Below are positions 26,465 to 35,482 of a stretch of 44,445 nt of DNA, piece after piece. Position numbers and translations under genes: made by a program. How positions within the stretch are numbered: the first letter of the stretch is position 1; each line of letters starts with the position of its first letter. Source of the DNA: Prevotella sp. (GTDB taxonomy: Bacteria > Bacteroidota > Bacteroidia > Bacteroidales > Bacteroidaceae); assembly GCA_017474515.1 (NCBI GenBank), contig JAFVHN010000002.1:1-44445 (forward strand). The letters run 5' to 3'. The notes under the pieces are model-generated. The model was not told the DNA's origin, did not search any database, and saw only the letters and a program-made list of their open reading frames with translations.

Positions 26465-27862
26465 ATGGAGTCATTTAACCAACTATTGTCAGAAATCAGC
26501 AGCCTTTTATGGGGCTGGCCCATGATTATCCTCCTGCTGGGCACACATGTATTTCTCACCATCAGGCTGAGGTTCCCGCAACGGCACATCCTGAAAGCCA
26601 TCCGCCTAAGCATTATTCCCGACAAGGGGTCAAAGGGCGACGTCAGCCAGTTTGGAGCACTGGCCACGGCCTTGGCCGCCACCATCGGCACCGGCAACAT
26701 TGTGGGCGTGGCCACGGCGGTGGCTTTGGGCGGACCGGGAGCCGTGCTATGGTGCTGGCTAACCGGCCTGTTGGGCATTTCAACAAAATATGCCGAGGGC
26801 CTGCTGGCCGTGAAATACCGCATCAAGACGCATGACGGGCGCATGCTGGGCGGGCCCATGTATGCGCTGGAACGCGGATTGGGATGGAAAACCATGGCCG
26901 TGTTGTTCGCCCTCTTTACGGCCATTGCCGCCTTCGGAATAGGCAACACTGTGCAGGCCAACGCCATTGCCACGCTGACCAACGAGACTTATGGCGTGCC
27001 GACATGGGCGACGGGACTTTTCGTCACCTTCCTCACCGGGGCCGTGGTGCTGGGAGGCATCAAGAGCATTGCCAGGGTTTGCACGATGCTTGTGCCTTTC
27101 ATGGCATTTTTCTATGTCGTAGGTTGCATGGTCATCCTCATTATGAACGGACAATATGTATGGCCGTCCATCAAACTGATTTGCGAGAGCGCCTTTAACC
27201 CGCAGGCGGCGGGCGGAGGACTGGCGGGCGGCACCATCCTGCTGGCCGCACGATACGGCATTGCACGGGGATTATTCTCCAATGAGTCGGGTATGGGTTC
27301 GGCCCCAATCATTGCTTCAGCGGCACAGACCAGGAATCCTGTGCGCCAGGCACTTGTGTCTTCCAGCGGGACATTCTGGGACACCGTCGTCATCTGCGCA
27401 CTCACCGGTGTGGTAATTGTAAGTTCCGTATTGGCATATCCCGACATTTCCTTCGACAATGGGGCAACGCTTACGAAGGTAGCCTTCAGCAAGATTCCTT
27501 ACATCGGCTCGCCGTTGCTCACTTTCGGCTTGCTTACTTTTGCCTTTTCAACCATTCTCGGATGGGAATTGTATGGTGAAAGGGCCGTGGAATATCTCGA
27601 CAACCTCATGGCCGGAAAAAAGGCGCAGGACAACCGCCGGGTGAAAAGCCATACGTTGTACCGCACGTTGTACATCGTTGCCATTTTTGCCGGAAGCATC
27701 ATGAACCTCACCGTGGTGTGGAACATGGCCGATTGCATGAACGCGTTGATGGCCATTCCCAACCTGCTCAGCCTGCTCTTCCTGAGCGGTGTCATTGTGA
27801 GTGAAACAAGGAAATACTTGTGGAACAACCGTTTGGACGATGATATGGAGAGCGCCGTTTGA
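26465..27862 (+). CDS. Sodium:alanine/glycine symporter (AGCS family)
   Basis: The 465-residue polytopic membrane protein has AGCS-family marks. After the first segment comes FGALATALAATIGTGNIVGV, a conserved sodium/substrate loop, then GGPGAVLWCWL, LGGPMYALERGLG and NESGMGSAPIIASAAQT. About ten transmembrane segments are visible. Members take up alanine, glycine or related small amino acids with sodium. Substrate cannot be fixed from sequence. The gene follows the DUF4230 pair after 64 bases and ends at a strong terminator shared with the convergent DUF1573 gene. Confidence 0.93.
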   Translation: MESFNQLLSEISSLLWGWPMIILLLGTHVFLTIRLRFPQRHILKAIRLSIIPDKGSKGDVSQFGALATALAATIGTGNIVGVATAVALGGPGAVLWCWLTGLLGISTKYAEGLLAVKYRIKTHDGRMLGGPMYALERGLGWKTMAVLFALFTAIAAFGIGNTVQANAIATLTNETYGVPTWATGLFVTFLTGAVVLGGIKSIARVCTMLVPFMAFFYVVGCMVILIMNGQYVWPSIKLICESAFNPQAAGGGLAGGTILLAARYGIARGLFSNESGMGSAPIIASAAQTRNPVRQALVSSSGTFWDTVVICALTGVVIVSSVLAYPDISFDNGATLTKVAFSKIPYIGSPLLTFGLLTFAFSTILGWELYGERAVEYLDNLMAGKKAQDNRRVKSHTLYRTLYIVAIFAGSIMNLTVVWNMADCMNALMAIPNLLSLLFLSGVIVSETRKYLWNNRLDDDMESAV

Positions 27863-27874
27863 ACATATCCCGAC

Positions 27875-27929
27875 AACAACAATGGCGGGTCCAAGCTTTA
27901 CTTGCTTGAACCCGCCATTGTTGTTTTTT
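27875..27929 (+). terminator. Terminator between the symporter and DUF1573 genes
   Basis: A perfect 16-bp stem pairs AACAACAATGGCGGGT (27875-27890) with ACCCGCCATTGTTGTT (27910-27925), and a T run follows. The A-rich left arm allows some use on the minus strand too. Confidence 0.9.
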
Positions 27930-27957
27930 GTAGCGAGGTGCCCTCGAAAGAAAATTA

Positions 27958-28350
27958 TTATTCGGCCTCCAGCTTGCCGCAGATGACAAGCCTGGTAAGT
28001 TCTGGAACGCCGTTGGTCCTCACATTGATGATTTTCTTGAACTTCTCACCGGGGCTGCCGCCTTTGCGAGTGTTGTAGGTCACTTCAATCTTTCCCTTCT
28101 GTCCCGGGGCAACGGGCTCACGGGTGAAGGTGGCCACTGTGCAACCGCAAGTGGGCAGCACCTGGTTGACAACCAGCGGCGATTTTCCCACATTGGTGAA
28201 CACGAACGTGCCATTTACAACTTCCTGGCTGGGGCTTACCGTGCCGAAGTCGAGCGTGGTCTTTTCAAACTCTATCGATGCCTCTTTCTGGGCAGCGGCG
28301 TTCACGAAGCCTAAGACGGCCATGAAAGCCACTAAGAATAACTTCTTCAT
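27958..28350 (-). CDS. DUF1573 secreted protein
   Basis: The 130-residue protein has a signal peptide (MKKLFLVAFMAVLGFVNAAA) and one Ig-like DUF1573 domain: LDFGTVSPSQEVVNGTFVFTN, then the conserved PTCGCT cysteine motif and PGQKGKIEVTYNTRKGGSPG. Many Bacteroidetes carry several such small periplasmic proteins; their role is not known. A -7 box TACTTTTG is seen on the minus strand at 28423-28430, 73 bases upstream of the start. Confidence 0.9.
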   Translation of the reverse strand: MKKLFLVAFMAVLGFVNAAAQKEASIEFEKTTLDFGTVSPSQEVVNGTFVFTNVGKSPLVVNQVLPTCGCTVATFTREPVAPGQKGKIEVTYNTRKGGSPGEKFKKIINVRTNGVPELTRLVICGKLEAE

Positions 28351-28422
28351 AACTATAGATTTTTAATTGTTCTTACTTCTTTTTTACACTTTTGCATGAC
28401 TTGTCGTCACACTATTTGGATG

Positions 28423-28430
28423 CAAAAGTA
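28423..28430 (-). promoter_or_regulatory. -7 box for the DUF1573 gene
   Basis: The minus strand reads TACTTTTG followed by C. The remaining intergenic stretch 28351-28569 shows no gene. Confidence 0.55.
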
Positions 28431-28569
28431 AGAAAATCGTTTGAAAAGTCTTTACAAACCTCCTTATTATTATAAATAATTAACCATAAAGGGGCTCAAG
28501 GAGTAAGCATTCACACCTGTAACACATAGCGCAAAAGCACACTCCAACCATTTACAAGGGGCTCGACTT

Positions 28570-29496
28570 TTATTTCATCTTCTCAAAAATAAGACTCATT
28601 GACGGAGCATCCAACGGGATTTGGTCTTGCAATTTCAAGGATTTCACCATGTGGTGCGTGCCTTGCTTGTAGGTCAGGAAATGCGGCGTCTTCAGATGAC
28701 TCTCGTAAGCAGCCTGACTTCGGTAAATCTCAATGATGCGTATCTGGCAGCTGTCTTCCTTCATCTGCATGGGGAAGATGCAAACTACGCCGGGTTCGCG
28801 ACGGACAGACTCGGCCCCGACATTCCTGGCCGCCGACAGGTAGTCGGAAAGAAACTCGGGATAGACTTCAATTTCGGCTATGCGTACTATCATGGCTTTA
28901 TGTATTAGGGGAAGGATTTCCTGTTCAAAGATGTTCCGCTCCACAATTCTATAATGCGGGCGATAAGCCTCGCGGAACTCGGGAGAATGACTGATGGCGT
29001 ATTTGCCTACGGAGAGGATGCTGTCGAGAAAGAGCCTGTCCTCATGGTAGTTCTGCAAATTGAGGTTCATTTGGTCAATCGTGCCGACAATCTCCTGCCA
29101 TCGTTCGCGCCACGACTCTACGGAAGGCCGTTTTCCGGCGTTGGCACTACGGATGAAGGCGTCGAGCAACAGGTATTCAGAGACAATTCCCTCCTTGACC
29201 GGCCTGATGCTCACGCGGACATAGTTGCCGTCGGTTCCGCATGGCTCGTAATACCAAGGCATGAGGCCTTCGAGCGTGGTCGCGTTCAATTCTTCATCCA
29301 GATAAGCCTTTACCCCACCCTTGTCGGTCACCAAGTGCTCGGCTCCCATGTAGTCCTGAAAGCACGATTTATAAATGTCGAGCAAGCGTGACTTGGGATA
29401 ATTCTCCATTTGCCTTACAACAAAGCCCACAACGTCTTGTGCCTGAATTGTCAACGACAAGAGCAGGAAGACAGACAAAAACAACGGTTTCTTCAT
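28570..29496 (-). CDS. Secreted two-domain protein with C-terminal ABM-like domain
   Basis: The 308-residue protein has a signal peptide (MKKPLFLSVFLLLSLTIQAQ). Residues about 25-205 form a region I know only as a conserved Bacteroidetes sequence of unknown function (YPKSRLLDIYKSCFQDYMGA, YYEPCGTDGNYVRVSIRPVK, HSPEFREAYRPHYRIVER). Residues about 210-300 look like an antibiotic-biosynthesis-monooxygenase-type ferredoxin-like domain: VRIAEIEVYPEFLSDYLSAA, a REPGVVCIFP strand, YRSQAAYESHLKTPHFLTYK. Such small domains are often quinol monooxygenases, but the substrate here is unknown. Joining the two domains on one exported chain is uncommon. No promoter is obvious. Confidence 0.65.
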   Translation of the reverse strand: MKKPLFLSVFLLLSLTIQAQDVVGFVVRQMENYPKSRLLDIYKSCFQDYMGAEHLVTDKGGVKAYLDEELNATTLEGLMPWYYEPCGTDGNYVRVSIRPVKEGIVSEYLLLDAFIRSANAGKRPSVESWRERWQEIVGTIDQMNLNLQNYHEDRLFLDSILSVGKYAISHSPEFREAYRPHYRIVERNIFEQEILPLIHKAMIVRIAEIEVYPEFLSDYLSAARNVGAESVRREPGVVCIFPMQMKEDSCQIRIIEIYRSQAAYESHLKTPHFLTYKQGTHHMVKSLKLQDQIPLDAPSMSLIFEKMK

Positions 29497-29656
29497 ACCT
29501 CTTTAATTTTATCATTTTGATTGGCGAGGAATTCCAAGAAAGGCCTCTTTCCAGGCTTTTCTCCTCTATACCATTCCGTTAAAATGTAGTAATGCCACAG
29601 AAAGTGTTGGAAGTCGTTGTATTCTTGGTTTTTATCATTTCATCCCCTTGCAGGGG

Positions 29657-29764
29657 CTCCAGTCCAAACCGCAAACGACTCCAGTCCAAACCGCAAACGA
29701 CTCCAGTCCAGACCGCAAACGACTCCAGTCCTATTTGTAAAAAAAAGAAGCAGGACTGCAGTCC
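29657..29764. repeat. 22-bp tandem repeat, 3.4 copies (locus 2), plus palindrome
   Basis: Units of 22 bases at 29657, 29679 and 29701 and a partial unit at 29723-29731 carry CTCCAGTCCA, AACCG or GACCG, and CAAACGA, the same family as 10205-10314. Next, AGGACTGCAGTC (29752-29763) is nearly the reverse complement of the last GACTCCAGTCCT, and GGACTGCAGTCC (29753-29764) is itself a perfect palindrome. The 304-base gap 29497-29800 holds no other visible feature. Confidence 0.95.
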
Positions 29765-29800
29765 GATCCTTTGGTCAACAATAGGCGGACTGAGCGATAT

Positions 29801-30163
29801 TCACTGCTCACCTTTCTCCAAATAGTCAAACAAATTGATGGTTCCCGCTTCTTCCTCGATGTCAAGACTTGGAACTTGCTCCACCATTCGTGTGGTGCCA
29901 CTGGTTTTATCAACATAAAAGTTCACCAAGGCTCCTGTATAACTACGGAAAATAACCTGATAGGCCGAGTCGGTCTCTTCTCCCATGCTTACATACATTA
30001 TTTCGGGATTATCTTCGGCAACGCTCCAGTCGTATGTGCTATGGCAATAGTTGCTAACGCCTTGAAGGGCCATGTCTTCCGTTATGGTGCTCTTTGACAC
30101 ATCCGGGCTGCATGAGCCTAACAAGAAGATGAAAAAAACGAATGATAAGGCAACGTGTTTCAT
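29801..30163 (-). CDS. Small lipoprotein of unknown function
   Basis: The 120-residue protein has a lipoprotein signal with the cysteine near residue 18 (FIFLLGSCS). The mature part is acidic, with a VSNYCHSTYDWS segment, a predicted beta-strand region YQVIFRSYTGALVNFYVD and an EEEAGTINLFDYLEKG tail. I recognise no family. A plus-strand frame over the same DNA (29771-30097) lacks any such signals and is taken as a shadow. The gene stands alone, with palindromic repeats after its end. Confidence 0.7.
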   Translation of the reverse strand: MKHVALSFVFFIFLLGSCSPDVSKSTITEDMALQGVSNYCHSTYDWSVAEDNPEIMYVSMGEETDSAYQVIFRSYTGALVNFYVDKTSGTTRMVEQVPSLDIEEEAGTINLFDYLEKGEQ

Positions 30164-30275
30164 GAAAATGTACTTTTGTTATAATACATAAAGAAAAAAT
30201 TCAAAAAAAGCTGATATAGCAGTTTGAGACGCTTAGCTGACTACATTAAAGCGGATTATTCCTCATTTTGGCAAG

Positions 30276-30818
30276 TCATATTATCTCCTCAAGTCCACCT
30301 GTCTCAGAGTCAATGATAAAGCCGCGAACCACGATGTCCTTCGGAACCAGCGGGTGGGTCTTGATGGTCTCCACGGTCTTTCTTACAGAGGTCGGCGTGT
30401 CTTTAAACCCCTCAAGCCAGTGATGCAGGTCTATTCCGCATTTCTGGATGACGTCGAGTGTTTCGTCAGTAACGCCACGGGCAACCATTTCGTGGTGGAA
30501 GTGGTCAAAGCTCATGTGGCAGGCTCCGCAATTCGAGTGGGCCACCACCATGATTTCCTCCACCCCCAGCTCATAAATGGCCACTATCAGGCTGCGCATG
30601 GCAGAGTCGAAAGCCGAAATCACCAAGCCTCCGGCGTTCTTGATAATCTTCGCATCGCCGTTCTTCAAGCCCAATGCGGCTGGAAGCAGTTCGGTCAAAC
30701 GGGTGTCCATGCACGAAAGCACCGCCATTTTTTTATCAGGATATTTGTCAGTCAGATACTTCTCGTAGCCCTTTTGTTCTACGAAAGTCTTGTTGAATTC
30801 TATAATCTGGTCAATCAT
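30276..30818 (-). CDS. Beta-class carbonic anhydrase
   Basis: The 180-residue protein interconverts CO2 and bicarbonate. Zinc ligands are visible: Cys36 with the Asp38/Arg40 pair (SCMDTR), then His94 and Cys97 (VAHSNCG). The spacing and short length fit the compact beta-class enzymes of Gram-positive and Bacteroidetes type. Bicarbonate made here would serve carboxylations in a succinate-forming anaerobe, for instance together with the propionate pathway seen nearby; this is inference. The 60-residue gene upstream is on the same strand, 76 bases away, so the two may share a transcript. Confidence 0.92.
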   Translation of the reverse strand: MIDQIIEFNKTFVEQKGYEKYLTDKYPDKKMAVLSCMDTRLTELLPAALGLKNGDAKIIKNAGGLVISAFDSAMRSLIVAIYELGVEEIMVVAHSNCGACHMSFDHFHHEMVARGVTDETLDVIQKCGIDLHHWLEGFKDTPTSVRKTVETIKTHPLVPKDIVVRGFIIDSETGGLEEII

Positions 30819-30827
30819 AATTAAGGT

Positions 30828-30870
30828 AATAGTGAAAAATGAAAAGTGAAAATTTGGAGGCTTTCACTTT
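30828..30870. repeat. GTGAAAA-type intergenic repeat
   Basis: AGTGAAAAATGAAAAGTGAA followed by an AGTGAAA/TTTCACT hairpin (around 30846-30869) belongs to the same loose family as 11521 and 17950. Confidence 0.4.
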
Positions 30871-30894
30871 CTTTAGTAAAAGCATCAGGCAGGT

Positions 30895-31077
30895 TCAATA
30901 CTTCGTAAAGTTGTATTTTTTTCTTAATTCCGTTTTCTTCTCGTCGCTGAGATTGGTGAAATAACTTTTCCACCCCGGGCAGAAATTGATGTGCCAACGC
31001 CAGAAACGACCGGCAAGCGAATTGGGCTTCCTGTCGTAATGTGCTCTCAGTTTGCAATTTTCACATTGTTGTTCCAT
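30895..31077 (-). CDS. Conserved 60-residue Cys-containing protein
   Basis: The 60-residue protein has CENCKLRAHYDRKP near its start (Cys5 and Cys8) and a third cysteine in WRWHINFCPGW, with a basic, aromatic C-terminal half. It resembles small proteins common in Bacteroidetes genomes whose role is unknown; a metal-binding or redox role is possible from the cysteines. The start ATG at 31077 is the only good one. Its short, well-placed frame before the carbonic anhydrase gene supports that it is real. Confidence 0.65.
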   Translation of the reverse strand: MEQQCENCKLRAHYDRKPNSLAGRFWRWHINFCPGWKSYFTNLSDEKKTELRKKYNFTKY

Positions 31078-31235
31078 ACTTTATTTATTTTCTTGGGTTC
31101 TACATTTTTGCTTCCATCAGAATGTAAAAGCATGCAAATATAGCGCTTTTTCTGGAAACGGCAATTTGTTTTCATGGTGTTTTTTTCAAAAACGCCTTAT
31201 TATGGCATTTTTTTCGTAAAAAACTTACCTATTTA

Positions 31236-31266
31236 ATTGTAATATCAGAAAAAAAGCATACCTTTG
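31236..31266 (+). promoter_or_regulatory. mutAB promoter
   Basis: ATTG (31236-31239) and TACCTTTG (31259-31266) are separated by 19 bases, close to the Bacteroidetes consensus. The leader to the ATG at 31342 is about 70 bases. No cobalamin riboswitch core is seen in it. Confidence 0.75.
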
Positions 31267-31341
31267 CAGAAAATATGTAATAGAATGCGTCAAAAGCAGG
31301 TTGCTACTAATTTACAACTTATTAAATAATACACAAACATT

Positions 31342-33195
31342 ATGTCAAACAGTAAAGAAAAACTCTTTACCGAGTTTACGTCGCCTACCACTCAGGAGTG
31401 GCTGGACAAGATCCAAGTTGACCTGAAGGGAGCCGACTTCAACAAACGTCTGGTATGGAGAACAAACGAAGGTTTTAACGTGCAGCCCTTCTATCGCCGC
31501 GAAGACCTGGCCGAGCTGAAGACACCCGACGCTCTGCCCGGCGAATTTCCGTTCGTGAGGGGCAACAAGAAGGATGACAACACTTGGTACATCCGTCAGG
31601 ACATCGTTGTCGAAGATGCCAAGGTTGCCAATGCGAAAGCGCTCGACATCCTGAACAAGGGCATCGACTCGCTGGGCTTCCGTTTCAAGGGCGGCCAAGT
31701 GTCGGCAGCGTTCATCGAGGAACTGCTCGAGGGCATTCTCTGCGACGTGGTGGAAGTGAATTTCCACACTTGTCAACGCCATGCCGTGGAGCTGGCCGAA
31801 ATCCTTGTTGACTACTTCGGAAAGAAAGGCTACGACAAGGAAAAGGTGGTGGGAAGCATCGACTTCGACCCCATGGAAAAGATGGTGATGAAGGGCAAAG
31901 ACGTTACACCCGTGCTGGCCGATGCACCGAAACTGGTGGAAACGCTGAAGGACTACCCCAACTTCCGCTGCATCAACGTGAACTCGGTGAGCCTGAACAA
32001 CGCCGGTGCCTACATCGTGCAGGAACTGGGCTACGCCCTGGCCTGGGGTAACGAGTACATGCAGCAGCTGACCGATGCCGGCATCGACGCCGACCTGGCC
32101 GCTAAGAGCATCAAGTTCAACATGGGCATCTCGGAAAACTACTTCATGGAACTGGCCAAGTTCCGCGCCGCCCGCCTGCTTTGGGCACAAATCGTAAAGC
32201 AATACGAGCCCAAGTGCGACTGTGCCTGCAAGATGGTGGTCAACGCCGTGACATCAACCTATAACCAGACTTTGTTCGACAGCTACGTCAACTTGTTGCG
32301 TTCACAAACCGAGGCCATGAGTGCTGCCCTGGCCGGCATCCACTCAATGGTGGTGGTGCCTTTCGACGTCACTTACGAGGTGCCCACCGACTTCTCGGAG
32401 CGCATTGCCCGCAACCAGCAGCTATTGCTCAAGGAAGAATGCCACTTCAACAAGGTGGTGGACCCAGGAGCAGGCTCCTACTACATTGAACACCTCACCA
32501 ACAGCCTGGCTGCTGAGGGATGGAAAATCTTCCTCCGCGTGGAAGAAGAGGGCGGATTCCTGGAAGCCATCAAGAAAGGCACCGTGCAGGACGACATCAA
32601 CGCCACCAATACCAAGCGCCATGGCGACGCCGCCAAACGTAAGGAATTCCTGCTGGGCACCAACCAGTTCCCCAATTTCACCGAGAAGAGCGACGGCAAG
32701 CGCGCAATGGCCTGCTGCTGTGGCTGTGCCGGAAAAGAGGAGGAACTGCCGTTCAAGAAGATTGAAAGCTCACGTCTGGCCGCCGACTTTGAGGACCTGC
32801 GCATCCATACCGAAGAGACAAGGGTTCCCACGGCCTTCATGCTCACCATCGGCAACCTGGCCATGAGGCAGGCACGCGCACAGTTCTCGTGTAACTTCCT
32901 GGCCTGCGCCGGCTACAAGGTCATCGACAACCTGGGATTCAAGACCGTTGAAGAGGGCGTGGACGCCGCACTCGAGGCCAAGGCCGACATCGTGGTCATC
33001 TGCTCAAGCGACGACGAATATGCCGAATATGCCATTCCCGCATTCAAGTATCTCGACGGGCGCGCCATGTTCGTAGTGGCCGGCGCTCCGGCCTGCATGG
33101 AAGACCTCAAGGCCGCCGGCATAGAGAACTTCGTTCACGTGCGTTGCAATGTCTTGGAAACATTGAAAGATTATAACAAAAAACTTGGCATCTAA
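31342..33195 (+). CDS. mutA: Methylmalonyl-CoA mutase, small subunit
   Basis: MutA pairs with MutB in the B12-dependent interconversion of succinyl-CoA and methylmalonyl-CoA, which leads to propionate. The 617-residue protein has the TIM-barrel body (LVWRTNEGFNVQPFYRREDL near residue 40, then GISENYFMELAKFRAARLLW, then VDPGAGSYYIEHLT). Its C-terminal B12-domain-like part lacks the DxHxxG cobalamin motif, as is normal for the non-catalytic subunit. Odd point: a cluster CCCGC at residues 458-462, between the two domains, which I do not expect from the family. mutB follows after 20 bases. Confidence 0.95.
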   Translation: MSNSKEKLFTEFTSPTTQEWLDKIQVDLKGADFNKRLVWRTNEGFNVQPFYRREDLAELKTPDALPGEFPFVRGNKKDDNTWYIRQDIVVEDAKVANAKALDILNKGIDSLGFRFKGGQVSAAFIEELLEGILCDVVEVNFHTCQRHAVELAEILVDYFGKKGYDKEKVVGSIDFDPMEKMVMKGKDVTPVLADAPKLVETLKDYPNFRCINVNSVSLNNAGAYIVQELGYALAWGNEYMQQLTDAGIDADLAAKSIKFNMGISENYFMELAKFRAARLLWAQIVKQYEPKCDCACKMVVNAVTSTYNQTLFDSYVNLLRSQTEAMSAALAGIHSMVVVPFDVTYEVPTDFSERIARNQQLLLKEECHFNKVVDPGAGSYYIEHLTNSLAAEGWKIFLRVEEEGGFLEAIKKGTVQDDINATNTKRHGDAAKRKEFLLGTNQFPNFTEKSDGKRAMACCCGCAGKEEELPFKKIESSRLAADFEDLRIHTEETRVPTAFMLTIGNLAMRQARAQFSCNFLACAGYKVIDNLGFKTVEEGVDAALEAKADIVVICSSDDEYAEYAIPAFKYLDGRAMFVVAGAPACMEDLKAAGIENFVHVRCNVLETLKDYNKKLGI

Positions 33196-33215
33196 TAAAC
33201 AGGAGGACTTGAATT

Positions 33216-35378
33216 ATGCGTAAACAATTCAACAACATAGACATTTATGCAGGCATCAAGGCTCAAGATGGTGCCCAGTGGATTAAAGACAACGGCATAG
33301 AATACAACTGGAAGACTCCCGAGCACATCGAGGTGCGCCCCGTCTATACGAAGGAAGACCTTGAGGGCATGGAGCACCTGGACTTCACCGCCGGCATTCC
33401 GCCCTACCTGCGCGGCCCTTACAGCATGATGTATCCGTTCCGCCCGTGGACCATCCGCCAGTATGCCGGATTCTCCACGGCTGAGGAGTCGAACGCTTTC
33501 TATCGCCGCAACCTCGCCAGCGGACAGAAAGGCCTTTCCGTGGCCTTCGACCTGCCCACTCACCGCGGCTATGACCCCGACAACGCCCGTGTGGTGGGCG
33601 ACGTGGGAAAAGCCGGCGTGAGCATCTGCAACGAGGAAAACATGAAAGTGCTCTTCTCGGGCATTCCCTTGAACAAGATGTCGGTGTCGATGACCATGAA
33701 CGGTGCCGTGCTGCCCATTCTGGCCTTCTATATCGTGGCCGGACTGGAACAGGGCGCACAACTTGAAGAAATGGCCGGAACCATTCAGAACGACATCCTG
33801 AAGGAATTCATGGTGCGCAACACCTACATCTATCCTCCCGCATTCTCGATGAAGATTATTGCCGACATCTTCGAGTACACCTCTCAGAAGATGCCGAAGT
33901 TCAACAGCATCTCCATCTCGGGTTACCACATGCAGGAAGCCGGAGCCACTGCCGACATTGAGCTGGCCTACACGCTGGCCGACGGCATGGACTACCTGCG
34001 CACCGGTGTTGACGCCGGCATCGACGTTGACGCCTTCGCACCTCGCCTCAGCTTCTTCTGGGCCATCGGCATGAACCACTTCATGGAAATTGCCAAGATG
34101 CGCGCCGGCCGACTGCTCTGGGCAAAGATTGTGAAGTCGTTCGGTGCCAAGAACCCGAAGTCGCTGGCCCTGCGCACACACTCGCAGACCTCTGGCTGGT
34201 CGCTCACCGAGCAAGACCCGTTCAACAACGTCGGCCGCACCTGTATTGAGGCCATGGCAGCCGTGCTGGGCCACACCCAGTCGCTCCACACCAACGCCCT
34301 CGACGAGGCCATTGCCCTGCCTACGGACTTCTCGGCACGTATTGCCCGCAACACGCAGATTTACATTCAGAACGAAACGAAAGTCTGCAAGCAGATTGAC
34401 CCCTGGGCAGGTTCCTATTATGTGGAAACACTTACCAACGAGCTGGTTCACAAGGCTTGGGAGCACATTCAGGAAATCGAGAAACTGGGCGGCATGGCAA
34501 AGGCCATTGAGACCGGCCTGCCGAAGATGCGCATTGAAGAGGCCGCCGCTCGCACACAGGCCCGCATCGACTCGGGCGTGCAGACCATCGTGGGCACCAA
34601 CAAGTACCGCCTGGAGCACGAAGACCCCATCGACATCCTCGAAGTGGACAACACCGCCGTGCGCAAGCAGCAGGAGGAAAGCCTCAAGGAGGTGCGCGCG
34701 GCACGCGACGAAAAGGCTTGCCAGGAGGCACTGAAGGCCATCACCGAATGCGTGCGCGACTTCAAGGAAGGCCGCAAGTCGAAAAACAATCTGCTCGACC
34801 TCGCTGTAAAGGCAGCACAACTGCGCTGCACTCTCGGCGAGATTTCGGATGCCTGCGAAGAAATCGTGGGACGTTATAAAGCTGTAATCAGAACAATTTC
34901 AGGCGTGTATTCATCAGAAAGCAAGAACGACTCCGACTTTGAAAAAGCCTGCGAGTTGACAGAGAAATTTGCCAAGCGCGAAGGCCGCCGCCCCCGCATC
35001 TTCGTAGCAAAGATGGGGCAGGACGGACACGACCGCGGCGCAAAAGTGGTGGCAACAGGTTATGCCGACTGCGGATTCGACGTGGACATGGGGCCGCTGT
35101 TCCAGACACCCGCCGAGGCTGCCCGCGAAGCCGTGGAGAACGACGTGCACATCGTGGGTGCATCGTCGCTGGCTGCCGGTCACAAGACCCTCATCCCGCA
35201 GCTCATTGAGGAGCTTCACAAGCTGGGCCGCGACGACATCATGGTCATTGCCGGCGGCGTCATTCCCGCCCAGGACTACGACTTCCTCTACAAGGCCGGC
35301 GTAGCCGCCATCTTCGGCCCAGGCACCAGCGTGGCCAAGGCTGCCTGCGAAATGATGAAAATACTCTTGGACGAGTAA
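33216..35378 (+). CDS. mutB: Methylmalonyl-CoA mutase, large (catalytic) subunit
   Basis: This 720-residue subunit binds adenosylcobalamin and does the rearrangement. The barrel shows [55 protein letters not shown] and [10 protein letters not shown]. The C-terminal B12 domain has the DxHxxG ligand motif, with His605 as the lower axial cobalt ligand (DGHDRG, 603-608), and ends [20 protein letters not shown]. Its last 19 codons (35319-35375) are duplicated, with synonymous differences, at 37826-37888. This suggests that the region after mutB was rearranged. A strong terminator follows at 35421. Confidence 0.97.
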   Translation: MRKQFNNIDIYAGIKAQDGAQWIKDNGIEYNWKTPEHIEVRPVYTKEDLEGMEHLDFTAGIPPYLRGPYSMMYPFRPWTIRQYAGFSTAEESNAFYRRNLASGQKGLSVAFDLPTHRGYDPDNARVVGDVGKAGVSICNEENMKVLFSGIPLNKMSVSMTMNGAVLPILAFYIVAGLEQGAQLEEMAGTIQNDILKEFMVRNTYIYPPAFSMKIIADIFEYTSQKMPKFNSISISGYHMQEAGATADIELAYTLADGMDYLRTGVDAGIDVDAFAPRLSFFWAIGMNHFMEIAKMRAGRLLWAKIVKSFGAKNPKSLALRTHSQTSGWSLTEQDPFNNVGRTCIEAMAAVLGHTQSLHTNALDEAIALPTDFSARIARNTQIYIQNETKVCKQIDPWAGSYYVETLTNELVHKAWEHIQEIEKLGGMAKAIETGLPKMRIEEAAARTQARIDSGVQTIVGTNKYRLEHEDPIDILEVDNTAVRKQQEESLKEVRAARDEKACQEALKAITECVRDFKEGRKSKNNLLDLAVKAAQLRCTLGEISDACEEIVGRYKAVIRTISGVYSSESKNDSDFEKACELTEKFAKREGRRPRIFVAKMGQDGHDRGAKVVATGYADCGFDVDMGPLFQTPAEAAREAVENDVHIVGASSLAAGHKTLIPQLIEELHKLGRDDIMVIAGGVIPAQDYDFLYKAGVAAIFGPGTSVAKAACEMMKILLDE

Positions 35379-35420
35379 CACCCTGCCGACAACCCACCGG
35401 CGCAAGCCGGCAAAAACCAA

Positions 35421-35455
35421 GCGGGGACGAAGAGTATCTGGCTCTTCGTCCCCGC
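35421..35455. terminator. Bidirectional terminator between mutB and the BspA-like gene
   Basis: A perfect 14-bp stem pairs GCGGGGACGAAGAG (35421-35434) with CTCTTCGTCCCCGC (35442-35455), with a 7-base loop. It lies 42 bases after mutB and 27 bases past the end of the convergent BspA-like gene. T runs are weak on both sides. Confidence 0.75.
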
Positions 35456-35482
35456 GTTACTTTATGCTAATGCCGATGTCGG

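Noticed and set aside
31267-31341. Cobalamin riboswitch before mutA
   Set aside because: The leader is about 70 bases and lacks the conserved B12-box pattern.
33192-34820. 542-codon minus-strand frame
   Set aside because: Shadow of mutB; the sequence is rich in His, Val and Gly as expected from reverse reading, without domains.
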